From assembly GCA_910586305.1 (NCBI GenBank), contig CAJUGS010000005.1, positions 31,541-95,540 on the forward strand: a DNA stretch of 64,000 nucleotides, read 5' to 3'. A program made the position numbers and the translations under genes. The notes under the pieces are model-generated. The model was given only the letters and a program-made list of their open reading frames with translations. It did not search any database and was not told where the DNA came from. Below, in pieces: positions 26,732 through 36,546 of this stretch. The stretch is from an uncultured Duncaniella sp. GTDB lineage: Bacteria; Bacteroidota; Bacteroidia; Bacteroidales; Muribaculaceae. Every line of letters starts with the position of its first letter. Within the stretch, counting starts at the first letter, position 1.

Positions 26732-29700
26732 TTATTCTTTTTCTTTCTCCACTTTTTCCTCGTTTACTTCTTTTACTTCTTTTTTCTTTTCCTGGTTTCT
26801 TCGGATGCGTCTGAGCCATCCTAAGGGATTGATTGTGTCAAATTCACGTTTGAACACAATGCCTATACCCTGAGTTGTGAGGGCGCTCTTTAGATAGTAG
26901 TTCTGATCGTTGTATCGGTTGTAGGCTTTGAGTTGGAATGTGCCTGCACGGTTGAGCAGATAGCGTATGTCAAAGTCTCCGATGAAGCTATTATTGTTGA
27001 GCGACTTGTCACGATAGCCCAGATTGCCGTTCAGCAACAGGCGGTTGTCGAGCAGGTGGCTCGACAGAGCTACGTCAACTTCCACATCTGAGAAGTCGCT
27101 GCGGTCACTTCTTATGGCCGGTGTTATGCTCCAGTTGTCGGACAGCTGGCCGAGCATTGACCCGAGTCGTGACGACAGGGTGGACGAGGCTACAGAAACA
27201 AGTTCATTGCCGTGTGTGGCCGACATATAATCGGGAGTATAGAAGCGGTTTAGGGCGAGCAGGTATATAATCTGGCGGTCCATCATCTCATCGGTCGATA
27301 CAATAGAGCGTACTTTCCTGTATGTATCGGCTGTGAGCGACGGAAACTCGAGGTCAAAAGCTATCTCCGGCTGTCGCATATCTCCTCTTGCCATAAGCAG
27401 AGCGTTGACTCTGACATTTGTGCGGTTGAGTTCCGGATCGTCGAGGAATGATTTGTCAAGATCACTCAGATTGGCGTTGGTGGTATAGGAGGCTGTGATG
27501 TCGAGATGCGCCGAGTAGGGGTCGCCTCGGAATTCTATACTGCTTCCTTCGCGTATGATGAAATCCTTTACCACGATGTCTTGTAGGGTGAAGTTGTAAG
27601 CACCGCGATTGAGGGTGTATTTGCCCCACATATTCAGTTCGCCTGTCGAGTCGTAGAGCATACGAAGATGTCCGGAGCCGTGGGCTGTGATTTTGTCGCC
27701 GCCCACGGGATCCATTATAAGGTATAGTGTTGCCGATGGAGTGACATCGATATTGAACTCCATCTTATATTCTGTTGGCGGGCCTGATTCTTCTTTCTTT
27801 ATGCGGTCGCGAAGTTGTCTCACTATTATTGGGGTGGGATCGAGGGCTGCAAGTGAATCCTTGCGGGCCTTGTCGCGGTCGCGGAAAGTGATGAAGTTGT
27901 ATTCTGCGCTTTGTTCGCGGTCGTCAAGCACGAAGGTAAATGCCGAGCCGGCCTCGGTAGCCATATTGACAGCTATGTCTATGTGGCCGGGTCGTCCGTT
28001 CACACTCGCTCCTCCACGTCCGAAAATGCGGCCATACCAGGGATCCTGCGATTCTCGTTCGCTAACATCGTAGACAAGCAGGTTGGTGGCATCGGTGATA
28101 TCAAAGGTGAATGTCGGATTGCGGAACTGTTCGTGGCCAACACGGCCCGAGAGTATGGCGCTTTTTCCATACTTGTCTTTAAGCACCACATCCTTGAATT
28201 CTATGAGGCCGGGACGAAGATGAACCGAGTCGCTGACGTGATACGTGGTGTTGGTGAAGTCGAGTTTGAGTCCGAAGTTGTCGGCATATATGTCGCCCTC
28301 CATATCAAGGTCTTTGAAGGTGCCGTAGAGATGGGCGTCGCCCGAGACGGTGCCTGAGATTTTGGACGTAAATGCGGCCATAAATGGCAGCATGAATTCA
28401 ACAGGACTGTCTTCGGCATGGAAACGGAAGTTGAGTGCCTCGGTAATGGGATTTATGAATCCGCGCACTCTGGCTTCCTTGCCGTTGGCCTGGCTGATAT
28501 CGGCATTGATGATTATGTCTTTTGTGTCAGTGTCCCAGTATGATACGATTTCACCGTCGCCCATTACACACCGGTTGTAGCTAAGTCCTTTCACGGAGAG
28601 TTTGGGTGTGTAGAGCACCGGTTGCTTTGTGAGCAGCGACTCACCGTAGAGCAGACCTGTGGCACGTCCTCCGAAGTTCACGGCATCACTGATGGCAAGA
28701 GTCTCAAAAATGTAGTCGAGGTCGATATGGTCGAGAGCTATAGTCACGCGGTCGGTCGAGTCTGCCGAAGCCACACCGTTGATGGAGAGCTTCTGCCCGC
28801 TGCGTCCTCCTCCGAAGTCGTCTACGGTGATGCGTCCTGGAGTGATGTCAATTATACCCGGGAACACGTTCCACGCTGTGTCGTTGAACACAAGTTGTGT
28901 AGGATGGAATTCCACTCGGGTTTCCACCCCGCCAGCTTCGGGAATACGCGCCACGGATGTCGAAAAGTCGAGGTCGCCATGGAAATCTTTGTCTCGGTCC
29001 ACTTTCCAGCTTATGCCGGTACGCAGGCGGTCGTTGCCACCCGATGAAGCGAGTTTCACCTGCATCTGTCCGTTCTTGGTCGGGAGTGTGGTGCCCGCGT
29101 CGAGCAGGCAGCTGTGGTCGGAGCCGTTGACCACAAGTGCCAGTGAACTGTTTTCCACAAGCTTGTCCTTGTTTTTGAGGTAGGGTGCGTCAAGTCTGAC
29201 GCTGAGTGATCTCGAGTCGGGATCGGTGGCACCCCGGAGGGTGACCGGATAAATAAATTCGACAGGAAGCTTAAAGAAGCGAGATAAAGTGGTGTCGGGG
29301 TGGATTGTGATATCGAGAGAGGCCAGCGAACTCAGCGGTGTCACCGTCATGCTGTCTGCCTGTTCCCCATTTTCAGATGCAGGCGTAGTGGCGAGTGCGG
29401 GAAAGATGTCGGCCACAAGTGATTTCATATCCTTGGCAAGACCCTTGAATGTGTACTGTCCTTCGAGTGTTATGTCGGCAAGAGGACTTGTGAGGGATAC
29501 CGTGCGTATGGAGTCGGCGAGATTGGCCTCTACATCCACAGAACGGAGTGAGACACGTTTTTTCTCTTCTCCATAAGCCATTTCAAGGTCCTGGAAGCGT
29601 AGCCATCCTGTGATGTCATTAGGTGTGCGCCCTTCAAGAGAAGAGTCTATGACACCGCTGATCACCGAAGAGGCCATGGCCGATCCGGGGCGGGCAAATG

Positions 29701-31315
29701 GTTCGAGAGCTATCGTTCGGATATCGGCAAAGAGTTCTGTTGCCGGTCGCTCACCGGCCAGATCGTGGCCGCCCGACAGTGTAAGGTCAATTCCGGGAGA
29801 GGCTGAGTTGAGGGTAAAGTCGACGTGTCGGTTGGCAAATGCTGCCGAAGCTGAGATGTCGGTAAAAGTATTGTTGCGATAAGTTATGGTGGCGATATCT
29901 GCCTCGGCAGTGCCGTCGATGGCACCTTTCTTACCTATGGCAAGATCGGCACGACACTCTAAAGCCACTTCTGTGAACTGTGCGCCTCCTTTGCCAAGCA
30001 GGGCTGAGGGATTGAAACCATCTGTGGTGATTGTGCCGTCTATTTTCAGAGGTGCGTTCGTTGAAGTCTGCGATACACCGCAATCTATGTCTATGTTGCC
30101 ACAGTCGGTCAGTATCGACCCGTTTATATCAGCATTTTTCGCAGATGCTCCCACCGAAGCAAGCAGATTGACATTGCCAAGTGGAGCGAGTTTCTTTAGC
30201 TTGTCATACAGATGGTGACCCGGTGTCTCCGGACGAGCGAGCAGAGCGAGCGCATCGGGTATATTTACGTTGACGCTCAGACGATCCAGATCAATTGACA
30301 GTCCATCGGAACCGAGACCACGTATTTCACCATTGGTTTGTATATATGTGTCATGGTCGCGTAGAGAGATTGACAGTCTGTTGACCATCAAGCTGTCCCG
30401 GCATCCTGAGATGTCAATCTCGAGATCGGCCGGAGTATGCATATCCGCGAGTACGGGTACGAGCGGGGCGAGATCGGCAGGTGTAATGTGGGCATCGGGC
30501 AGAGTGGTTATGCGTGTGTTAATATCGGCCACATCTAATTTGCCGTTTAGAACCGATGGGATAGTGATTTCGTCGAACGAGATTCCCGACTCCGGCATCT
30601 GTATTGTGAGATTGTTGACTATGGATTTCTCACGGTCGAGTCTCACGTAAGCCGACAGATTTCTCACAGAGAGCCCGCTCTGCTCGGATGCGGCAAGGCG
30701 TTTCACCTCGGCCTCAATTAGGCTGTCGCTTATGCGCGGAGCTCGCAGATCGGCACGGATATCGGTCACTGAGATATGGTTCGGGTCAAATTTCCCCTCG
30801 CCATGTTGCGGAGCCGAACTGACATTATAGTCAAGCCTTGATTGGCGTACCACCACCATATTCACAGCCAGGTCGAAATGAGAAGGCTCCTTCTTCTCCT
30901 TTTTCTTGAACCTCGCGATAATCGGGTCGATGTTCAGTGGTGCGTTGGCTGAGTCGCGCCGCAGTGAGATATACGCGCCCACAAGTTCGGCATAGGTTAT
31001 CACCGGCTTGCGGTTCCACAGGCTTTCTCCTATACTGATTCCGGCTCCGAGATGCTCTACATTCAGTGCGGTATCGCCGTCGAGGTCAAGGACGGTGACC
31101 GAGCGTAGTGTCAGACGGTTGAACGGAGCTACGCTCACCTCACCTATTTCAACACGAGTTCCCAGTAGTGATGTCAGTTCTCGTTCGGCTATGGATCCGA
31201 TACGGTGCTGGAATGAGGGAAGTGACAGGAGTATATACAGCATCGTTGGCACCGCCAGAGGCAGTGCCAACGCTATTACTAATATAGTGCGTATAGTCCT
31301 GTAGAAGGTTTTCAC
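26732..31315 (-). CDS. TamB-like translocation and assembly module protein (DUF490)
   Basis: This 1527-residue envelope protein has an N-terminal anchor (ILVIALALPLAVPTMLYILL, about 11-30) and an AsmA-like start (GSIAERELTSLLGTRVEIGEVSVAPFNRLTL). A very long repetitive beta-rich body follows, with a C-terminal DUF490 domain (about 1100-1480; ALLMARGDMRQPEIAFDLEFP, DRQIIYLLALNRFY). Such proteins bridge the periplasm and take part in outer-membrane protein assembly or lipid transport. The tail after the barrel-like end is lysine/glutamate-rich. The start is a GTG at 31315, 12 bp after the upstream gene on the same strand, so both probably form one operon. Confidence 0.9.
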   Translation of the reverse strand: MKTFYRTIRTILVIALALPLAVPTMLYILLSLPSFQHRIGSIAERELTSLLGTRVEIGEVSVAPFNRLTLRSVTVLDLDGDTALNVEHLGAGISIGESLWNRKPVITYAELVGAYISLRRDSANAPLNIDPIIARFKKKEKKEPSHFDLAVNMVVVRQSRLDYNVSSAPQHGEGKFDPNHISVTDIRADLRAPRISDSLIEAEVKRLAASEQSGLSVRNLSAYVRLDREKSIVNNLTIQMPESGISFDEITIPSVLNGKLDVADINTRITTLPDAHITPADLAPLVPVLADMHTPADLEIDISGCRDSLMVNRLSISLRDHDTYIQTNGEIRGLGSDGLSIDLDRLSVNVNIPDALALLARPETPGHHLYDKLKKLAPLGNVNLLASVGASAKNADINGSILTDCGNIDIDCGVSQTSTNAPLKIDGTITTDGFNPSALLGKGGAQFTEVALECRADLAIGKKGAIDGTAEADIATITYRNNTFTDISASAAFANRHVDFTLNSASPGIDLTLSGGHDLAGERPATELFADIRTIALEPFARPGSAMASSVISGVIDSSLEGRTPNDITGWLRFQDLEMAYGEEKKRVSLRSVDVEANLADSIRTVSLTSPLADITLEGQYTFKGLAKDMKSLVADIFPALATTPASENGEQADSMTVTPLSSLASLDITIHPDTTLSRFFKLPVEFIYPVTLRGATDPDSRSLSVRLDAPYLKNKDKLVENSSLALVVNGSDHSCLLDAGTTLPTKNGQMQVKLASSGGNDRLRTGISWKVDRDKDFHGDLDFSTSVARIPEAGGVETRVEFHPTQLVFNDTAWNVFPGIIDITPGRITVDDFGGGRSGQKLSINGVASADSTDRVTIALDHIDLDYIFETLAISDAVNFGGRATGLLYGESLLTKQPVLYTPKLSVKGLSYNRCVMGDGEIVSYWDTDTKDIIINADISQANGKEARVRGFINPITEALNFRFHAEDSPVEFMLPFMAAFTSKISGTVSGDAHLYGTFKDLDMEGDIYADNFGLKLDFTNTTYHVSDSVHLRPGLIEFKDVVLKDKYGKSAILSGRVGHEQFRNPTFTFDITDATNLLVYDVSERESQDPWYGRIFGRGGASVNGRPGHIDIAVNMATEAGSAFTFVLDDREQSAEYNFITFRDRDKARKDSLAALDPTPIIVRQLRDRIKKEESGPPTEYKMEFNIDVTPSATLYLIMDPVGGDKITAHGSGHLRMLYDSTGELNMWGKYTLNRGAYNFTLQDIVVKDFIIREGSSIEFRGDPYSAHLDITASYTTNANLSDLDKSFLDDPELNRTNVRVNALLMARGDMRQPEIAFDLEFPSLTADTYRKVRSIVSTDEMMDRQIIYLLALNRFYTPDYMSATHGNELVSVASSTLSSRLGSMLGQLSDNWSITPAIRSDRSDFSDVEVDVALSSHLLDNRLLLNGNLGYRDKSLNNNSFIGDFDIRYLLNRAGTFQLKAYNRYNDQNYYLKSALTTQGIGIVFKREFDTINPLGWLRRIRRNQEKKKEVKEVNEEKVEKEKE

Positions 31316-31327
31316 CGTACCGGCGCT

Positions 31328-32428
31328 CTACATGACGGATGCCACAGCGCGATCGAGCTCTGAGATGTCGCTCACGCGCTCGGCTATCACTCCCTGGCGG
31401 TTGATGACATAGGTGGTGGGAATAGCCGTCACGTTGTAGTTGATGAGGTTGATGTTGCCATCGGTAGAGAGATTGTTGAGCACGCATATCCACGGAAGGT
31501 TGGCTGCTGTCTGTTTCCATGCATATTCGTCTGTATCGAGCGATACCTGGTAGATCTCAACTCCCTGTGAGCGGTATTTCTCATACACTTTGTTGAGGAC
31601 GATATTGAAAGCAGGAGACCACTCGGCAGTATAGGCTGTGAAGTTGAGTATTACGGGACGGCCTTTTTCAGTGATTTCGTGCAGGGAACGTTCCACACCT
31701 TTGCGGTCGTAGAGCTTGAGTTCGAACGACCCCACTTCCTGGGCCTCGATGGTATTGGCCGGAGCCGCGCCAGATGGTCGGCGGTTGTCGAGATAGAGTT
31801 TTTTCAGATATGTCGTGCGGGGGTCCGACGGGCGGTTGCTGGTGAAGGAGTTGGCCACGGCACCTATGATGCGGTGGTCAAGCGACACCGATGGATTGAA
31901 GAGCGGTTTGCCGTCAATCTTTTTGCTGATGGCGTAGTAGGCCACGATTCCGTCCGGGTCGGCCAGTATCATTTTGCCAAGCTCGCGCTTAAGCTCTTCG
32001 TCAGCTATCACGCCGGCAGGTCCTTTCTGTGCAGCCGATACGGCAAGCATTGAGTCCACTTTTGCAAGATTCTCAGCTTCCGGTGAGCCAGAAATGGTAT
32101 GGTTGGCCATAATATCCGGAGCAGTGGCTGTGATTGTCACAGTCTCGACAGAATCGATAGGGAAGTAGAGTGAGTTGGTTCCTGTGCGCAGACGGTAGAT
32201 GTCGGGATAGCCCTGTGGAGCGTGAGAGTAGTCAAAGCGTCCTTTACTGTCGGGCTTGATGGTGTCGATGGTATACCATCCGCCCTGGTTGTTGCCTTCG
32301 AGCAGCACAATATCAGTGTCCGAGAGTCCGTCGATGGTGCCGTGGATGCGCCATTTGTCATTGCTGCCAGAGCACGAGCTGACGATGATAGCGGCGGCGG
32401 CAACCGCAGTCAGAGATATATGTTTCAT
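31328..32428 (-). CDS. DUF4369/TlpA-type thioredoxin-fold lipoprotein lacking the CxxC motif
   Basis: This 366-residue lipoprotein has a lipobox signal (MKHISLTAVAAAAIIVSSC, Cys 19). An N-terminal DUF4369-like beta domain (WRIHGTIDGLSDTDIVLLEG) and a C-terminal thioredoxin fold (PVILNFTAYTAEWSPAFN to the end) follow. Where TlpA has WCxxC this protein has WSPAF, so both redox cysteines are missing; the cis-proline loop AIPTTYVINRQG is kept. It cannot be a classical thiol oxidoreductase and may be a binding or scaffold protein. ATG 32428 is chosen because it gives the lipobox and lies downstream of a -7 element. It precedes the tamB-like gene by 12 bp. Confidence 0.85.
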   Translation of the reverse strand: MKHISLTAVAAAAIIVSSCSGSNDKWRIHGTIDGLSDTDIVLLEGNNQGGWYTIDTIKPDSKGRFDYSHAPQGYPDIYRLRTGTNSLYFPIDSVETVTITATAPDIMANHTISGSPEAENLAKVDSMLAVSAAQKGPAGVIADEELKRELGKMILADPDGIVAYYAISKKIDGKPLFNPSVSLDHRIIGAVANSFTSNRPSDPRTTYLKKLYLDNRRPSGAAPANTIEAQEVGSFELKLYDRKGVERSLHEITEKGRPVILNFTAYTAEWSPAFNIVLNKVYEKYRSQGVEIYQVSLDTDEYAWKQTAANLPWICVLNNLSTDGNINLINYNVTAIPTTYVINRQGVIAERVSDISELDRAVASVM

Positions 32429-32461
32429 TGGTCTTGCGTGGGTTGTCATGAATACGAGATG

Positions 32462-32469
32462 CAAAATTA
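32462..32469 (-). promoter_or_regulatory. -7 element of the TlpA-like/tamB unit
   Basis: TAATTTTG on the minus strand, 33 bp before the ATG at 32428; no convincing -33 TTTG at 19-21 bp. Confidence 0.45.
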
Positions 32470-32605
32470 CTACTTTTGACTTGAAGATTCATTTGCACTT
32501 CGCACAAAGAATGTTAAAACTACACGCCATACATTAAACTCTTTAGATGTCGATTTGTCTATACTCTTGAACGGACAGAAATACAAACATTAATAAGCAT
32601 ATTTT

Positions 32606-33067
32606 ATGATGAAAAAACTCATTATCAGCACCAGCCTTGTAATAGCAGCTCTTCTCGGAGGAAACTCTGCAATAGCACAGACTTCTTGTCAGACCTCATG
32701 CCCGAAGCAGGAGCAGTGCGCACCCGGTAAGAACTGTGGCAAAGCGTGTGCTAATCCGTGCAGCACACCATGTGCACAGAGAGGCGACTCCACACGTTGC
32801 CGTGTTGACGGCCGTCGCGGACCTGGTGCAAGATGCAATGCCTTCGAAGGTATCAATCTCACCGATAACCAGAAGAAGCAGCTTGAGGCTCTGCGCACCG
32901 AGTGCAAGGCTCAGCGTAGCGATAAAAAGGCCAAAGCCTGTGATTTCCGCAAGGAACGTCTCGCCAAGGTGAAGGCCATCCTCACCCCCGAGCAGTACAC
33001 CAAGTATCTCGAGAATATTGCCACTCAGGGTGGTGACCGCGGTCCTCGCAGCCACCACCGTCGTTAA
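32606..33067 (+). CDS. cysteine-rich periplasmic Spy/CpxP-like protein
   Basis: This 153-residue exported protein has signal peptide MMKKLIISTSLVIAALLGGNSAIAQ. The first part of the mature chain holds nine cysteines in about 55 residues, with two more later. The second half carries two LTxxQ-type motifs (LTDNQKKQLEALR and LTPEQYTKYLENI) typical of Spy/CpxP-like helical proteins, and the protein ends in a histidine/arginine tail (RSHHRR). LTxxQ proteins act in envelope stress or metal resistance; the cysteine cluster suggests metal binding or disulfides, an inference. It is monocistronic with a strong terminator. Confidence 0.8.
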   Translation: MMKKLIISTSLVIAALLGGNSAIAQTSCQTSCPKQEQCAPGKNCGKACANPCSTPCAQRGDSTRCRVDGRRGPGARCNAFEGINLTDNQKKQLEALRTECKAQRSDKKAKACDFRKERLAKVKAILTPEQYTKYLENIATQGGDRGPRSHHRR

Positions 33068-33116
33068 ACCAAAACAATATAAGCCTCGTGTAATAGAAGG
33101 CTTCCTTGACCGATAG

Positions 33117-33175
33117 AATATGCCATAAATCAACGGTTCTCTTTTGGGAATGTTGATTTATGGCATATTTTTTTT
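33117..33175 (+). terminator. terminator of the Spy-like gene
   Basis: Eighteen-base perfect arms (33117-33134 and 33152-33169) around a 17-base loop, followed by a T-run to 33175. Confidence 0.92.
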
Positions 33176-33330
33176 CTGGTTAATGGCTTTTTTGTAATCG
33201 GTGGATTTGAAAGTGTTTGTGCCGATGTGAGAAAACTCTGTAAATGAGGATTTCTTTAATTTTTTTTTGTGACGTTGTAACTTTTCGACAGTTATTGCGT
33301 CCTATCAGAAAAAATAATGCACATTTCACA

Positions 33331-35754
33331 ATGTTAAGACTAAAAACAGTGGTCGCCTTTTTCATGGTGGCCTTGTCGATGGCTGCCAGACCATTTTGTG
33401 TAGAGGGAGTAGTCACCGATTCTATCGGCGAGGGCGAGCCGTTTGCCACGCTCAGAGTATTTACCCTTTCAGACTCGGTAAAGCCTGCCGTGATGGGGCT
33501 TACCGGTGAAGACGGAAGTTTCCGTCTCGATCTCCCTCGTGGGGGAGACTACAGGCTTAATGTCAGTGCGACAGGCAAGGATGAGGTGTCGCGTGTCTTC
33601 GCGGTCGATGCTGCTGCTCCGTGTGCCATACTGGGGGAGATTCCACTTTCCACGCCCGAAAACCTGCTTGGTGTTGTCGAGGTTACTGCTCAGCGCCCGC
33701 TCGTGAGCCGTGAAATAGACCGCATAGGCTATGATGTGCAGGCCGACAGTGAATCGAAGACTACCCAGCTCGACGAGATGCTCAAAAAAGTGCCGCTTGT
33801 GACGGTCGAGGCCGACGGTACGGTGAAGGTAAAGGGCTCAACCGATTTCAAAATCTATAAGAACGGCCGGCCAAACAATTCGTTTACCAAGAATGCCAAA
33901 GACATATTCAAGTCCATCCCGGCCTCGATGATAAAGAAGATAGAGGTAATCACCGATCCCGGAGCTCGTGAAGAGGCCGAAGGAGTGGGAGCGATACTCA
34001 ATATCGTCACACTTGAAAACACCACTGTGCGTGGTGTGATGGGATCTGCCGGACTGAATTTCAGCAGTGTCAATCTTGTGCCGCAGACCAAAATATGGCT
34101 CACGTCGCAGGTAGACAAGGTGACTTTTTCGGTATCCGGCGGACTCGGTGCCATGAATCGCAAGCAGACCAAGAATCATACAGAGGAATGGCGTGAGTAT
34201 GAGCAGACAGGCGACAAACTGTTTACCAAGTCAACAAGCCGTAATCCAGGACTAATGGGATGGGGCAACGGAGAGCTGTCCTATGAAATTGACTCGCTAA
34301 ATCTAATCACTGCAGAGTTCGGTGTGTTTGACTATAGTCTCGATGTTGGTTACAATTCAGTGACCGAGATGACATCGGCCACAGGCGAGACACTCTATAG
34401 CTACAGGTCGAATGCGCATCGCAAACCTTACGGCTATCTTGATTTCAACGGTTCGGCAAACTACCAGCATCTAACACGTCGCAAGGGTGAAACATTCACT
34501 CTCAGCTATGCGCTTTCCACCACGCGCCAGCGCCAGGACGGGTATACCGACTATGTAGATGCTGTGAATTTCCCGCTTCCTTACACACGTCTGGACCAGG
34601 AGTTCGATCTGCGGTTTGCGGAGCACACCGTGCAGGCCGACTGGTCTCGGCCGTTCGGAAACATACACAAGCTCGATGTCGGGGGAAAGTTCATATATCG
34701 CGACAATCATTCCATCACCGACTACGATTATCGCGATTATCGTAGAGACCATACAGACTTCACCCATGCCACCTCGATCTCGGCACTTTATGCCGACTAT
34801 CGAGCCTCACTCGGACGGTGGAGTTTCCGAGGGGGATTGCGATACGAGTATTCCCATCTTTCGGCTAAATTCAAGGACGGAACGCAGAGCCCGTTCTCAG
34901 CCGATCTCAACGATATCGTTCCTTCTGCCTCGATGGCCTGGAATGCCACAGATGCTTCATCGTTCAAACTCTCCTACTCCTCCAGCATCCGCCGTCCTGG
35001 CATAGCCTATCTCAATCCGGCGGTGTCGGAGAGTGTCACCGAGATTTCTCAGGGTAATCCCGATCTGAAGAGCGCGAGGTATCAGAATGTGACTTTTACC
35101 TACGGTCTGATACGCCAGCGTCTCAACCTCAATTTCGGCCTGTCCTACGGATTCACATCCTCGGGTATCATACAGGTGCAGGAGACTACCGGCAATATCA
35201 CCCGCTCAACCTATGCCAACGACGGGCGCAATCATGGAATATCTCCGTCGCTCTATCTGTCGTGGACTCCAACAGGCAAGACATCGGTGATGATGAATAT
35301 CAACACGTCATGGTCCAAAGAAGAGAATCCGTCGCTCGGGCTTTCAGCTTCGGGATGGTCGGGCTATGCCTATTGCCGCCTGTCGCAGAAACTGCCTGCA
35401 AAGATAAACCTCTCGGTCAACATGAACTATTGGCGCAGCGGAAAGTCTATTTATAATGAAAGAGTGGTGTCGAGATTTGCCGACTCGTTCGGCTATGGAC
35501 TTGGTATTGACCGTTCGTTCCTTAAGGACGACCGCCTCACAGTCCGCATCGGTGCCCACGACTTCTTTATGCCGCGTCGGCGCTATGAGTCTCGCCCGGT
35601 CAATATGGGGTATACCGGACGGACAATCTCCTATAGTGAAACCCAGGCTGTGGTATTCATAGGTGCCAATCTCCGCTTTGGCTCGCTGAATGTGTCGGTG
35701 AAAAAGGTGGCCAAGTCGATATCCAATGATGATCTCGAGGGACGCAAAAACTGA
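33331..35754 (+). CDS. outer-membrane beta-barrel protein, TonB-receptor-like
   Basis: This is an 807-residue protein. The signal peptide is MLRLKTVVAFFMVALSMAARP. A carboxypeptidase-regulatory-like beta domain (VEGVVTDSIGEGEPFATLRVF, about 23-110) precedes a plug-like segment (TQLDEMLKKVPLVTVEADGTVKVKG; MIKKIEVITDPGAREEAEGVGAILNIVT). A barrel of the OMP_b-brl_3 type runs to the C-terminus. ATG 33331 gives the signal peptide and is preferred to earlier in-frame codons. Substrate unknown; no SusD partner adjoins. The stop is 3 bp from the convergent TIGR02757 gene. Confidence 0.88.
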   Translation: MLRLKTVVAFFMVALSMAARPFCVEGVVTDSIGEGEPFATLRVFTLSDSVKPAVMGLTGEDGSFRLDLPRGGDYRLNVSATGKDEVSRVFAVDAAAPCAILGEIPLSTPENLLGVVEVTAQRPLVSREIDRIGYDVQADSESKTTQLDEMLKKVPLVTVEADGTVKVKGSTDFKIYKNGRPNNSFTKNAKDIFKSIPASMIKKIEVITDPGAREEAEGVGAILNIVTLENTTVRGVMGSAGLNFSSVNLVPQTKIWLTSQVDKVTFSVSGGLGAMNRKQTKNHTEEWREYEQTGDKLFTKSTSRNPGLMGWGNGELSYEIDSLNLITAEFGVFDYSLDVGYNSVTEMTSATGETLYSYRSNAHRKPYGYLDFNGSANYQHLTRRKGETFTLSYALSTTRQRQDGYTDYVDAVNFPLPYTRLDQEFDLRFAEHTVQADWSRPFGNIHKLDVGGKFIYRDNHSITDYDYRDYRRDHTDFTHATSISALYADYRASLGRWSFRGGLRYEYSHLSAKFKDGTQSPFSADLNDIVPSASMAWNATDASSFKLSYSSSIRRPGIAYLNPAVSESVTEISQGNPDLKSARYQNVTFTYGLIRQRLNLNFGLSYGFTSSGIIQVQETTGNITRSTYANDGRNHGISPSLYLSWTPTGKTSVMMNINTSWSKEENPSLGLSASGWSGYAYCRLSQKLPAKINLSVNMNYWRSGKSIYNERVVSRFADSFGYGLGIDRSFLKDDRLTVRIGAHDFFMPRRRYESRPVNMGYTGRTISYSETQAVVFIGANLRFGSLNVSVKKVAKSISNDDLEGRKN

Positions 35755-35757
35755 GGT

Positions 35758-36531
35758 TTACAGCTTCATACCTATCCCGAAGAGCGCGAAGTCGTAGATA
35801 CACGGATCGACAGGATTATATCGGCGCAGCCGCTCGGTGAGTTCTACCACCGAGCGGCGGTCGTCTGCTTTACGAGTTAGCAGTCCGAGTTCACGCGACA
35901 CATCGCCCACGTGGACATCGAGCGGAATGTAGAGTTGTGCGGGGGTAATCACATCCCACACACCAAGGTCTACAATGCCGTCGTTTCTCACCAGCCATCT
36001 CAGAGCCATATTGACACGTTTGAGTGCGGTGGTGCGTAGATTCTGCGGCAGACATCTCGAAGCCGTCGCGCTGTCGGCCACAGGGGCGTTTGCCTCGGCA
36101 AGCTCTGCGTTGACAGCCTCGATGAGTCTCCATGAAGGTGCCGCACTGTCGGCGATACCTGCGGACCGCCCGAATTCCTGTAGTGAACCATGGCGGGAGT
36201 AGATGCGTCGCAGGCCGCGCAGATAATATTTGAGATGACGGTTGAAGAATGTGCGGTGTATATTGTCGTCGTCGGGCAGTTCCTCGTATGCGCCGTCGGC
36301 CATAAATTCATACGGGCGGTTGTCCATAAGTGCGAGCAGACGGTTGCAATCGCGACATATCATGCGACGGTTGCCCCAGGCTATGGAAGACGTAAGCAAC
36401 GCTGATATCTCAATGTCGCGCAGGTCGCTGAAGCGACGTGGAAACTGCACAGGGTCGTCGGCTATGAACTCCTTGGAGTTGATTCTCACTGCCTCGGAGT
36501 CAAGCAATTCCCTCAGGTCGTTATCGGTCAT
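35758..36531 (-). CDS. TIGR02757 family protein (DUF2400)
   Basis: This 257-residue cytoplasmic protein has the family blocks DPVQFPRRFSDLRDIEISALLTSSIAWGNRR, FFNRHLKYYLRGLRRIY, LKRVNMALRWLVRNDG and IPLDVHVGDVSRELGL. The family is widespread in Bacteroidetes and other lineages with no settled function; the helical core recalls HhH-GPD-like folds, but that is only an impression. It is 15 bp downstream of the TlpA-like gene on the same strand and probably cotranscribed with it. Confidence 0.88.
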   Translation of the reverse strand: MTDNDLRELLDSEAVRINSKEFIADDPVQFPRRFSDLRDIEISALLTSSIAWGNRRMICRDCNRLLALMDNRPYEFMADGAYEELPDDDNIHRTFFNRHLKYYLRGLRRIYSRHGSLQEFGRSAGIADSAAPSWRLIEAVNAELAEANAPVADSATASRCLPQNLRTTALKRVNMALRWLVRNDGIVDLGVWDVITPAQLYIPLDVHVGDVSRELGLLTRKADDRRSVVELTERLRRYNPVDPCIYDFALFGIGMKL

Positions 36532-36546
36532 TGTCTTGTCTCGATA

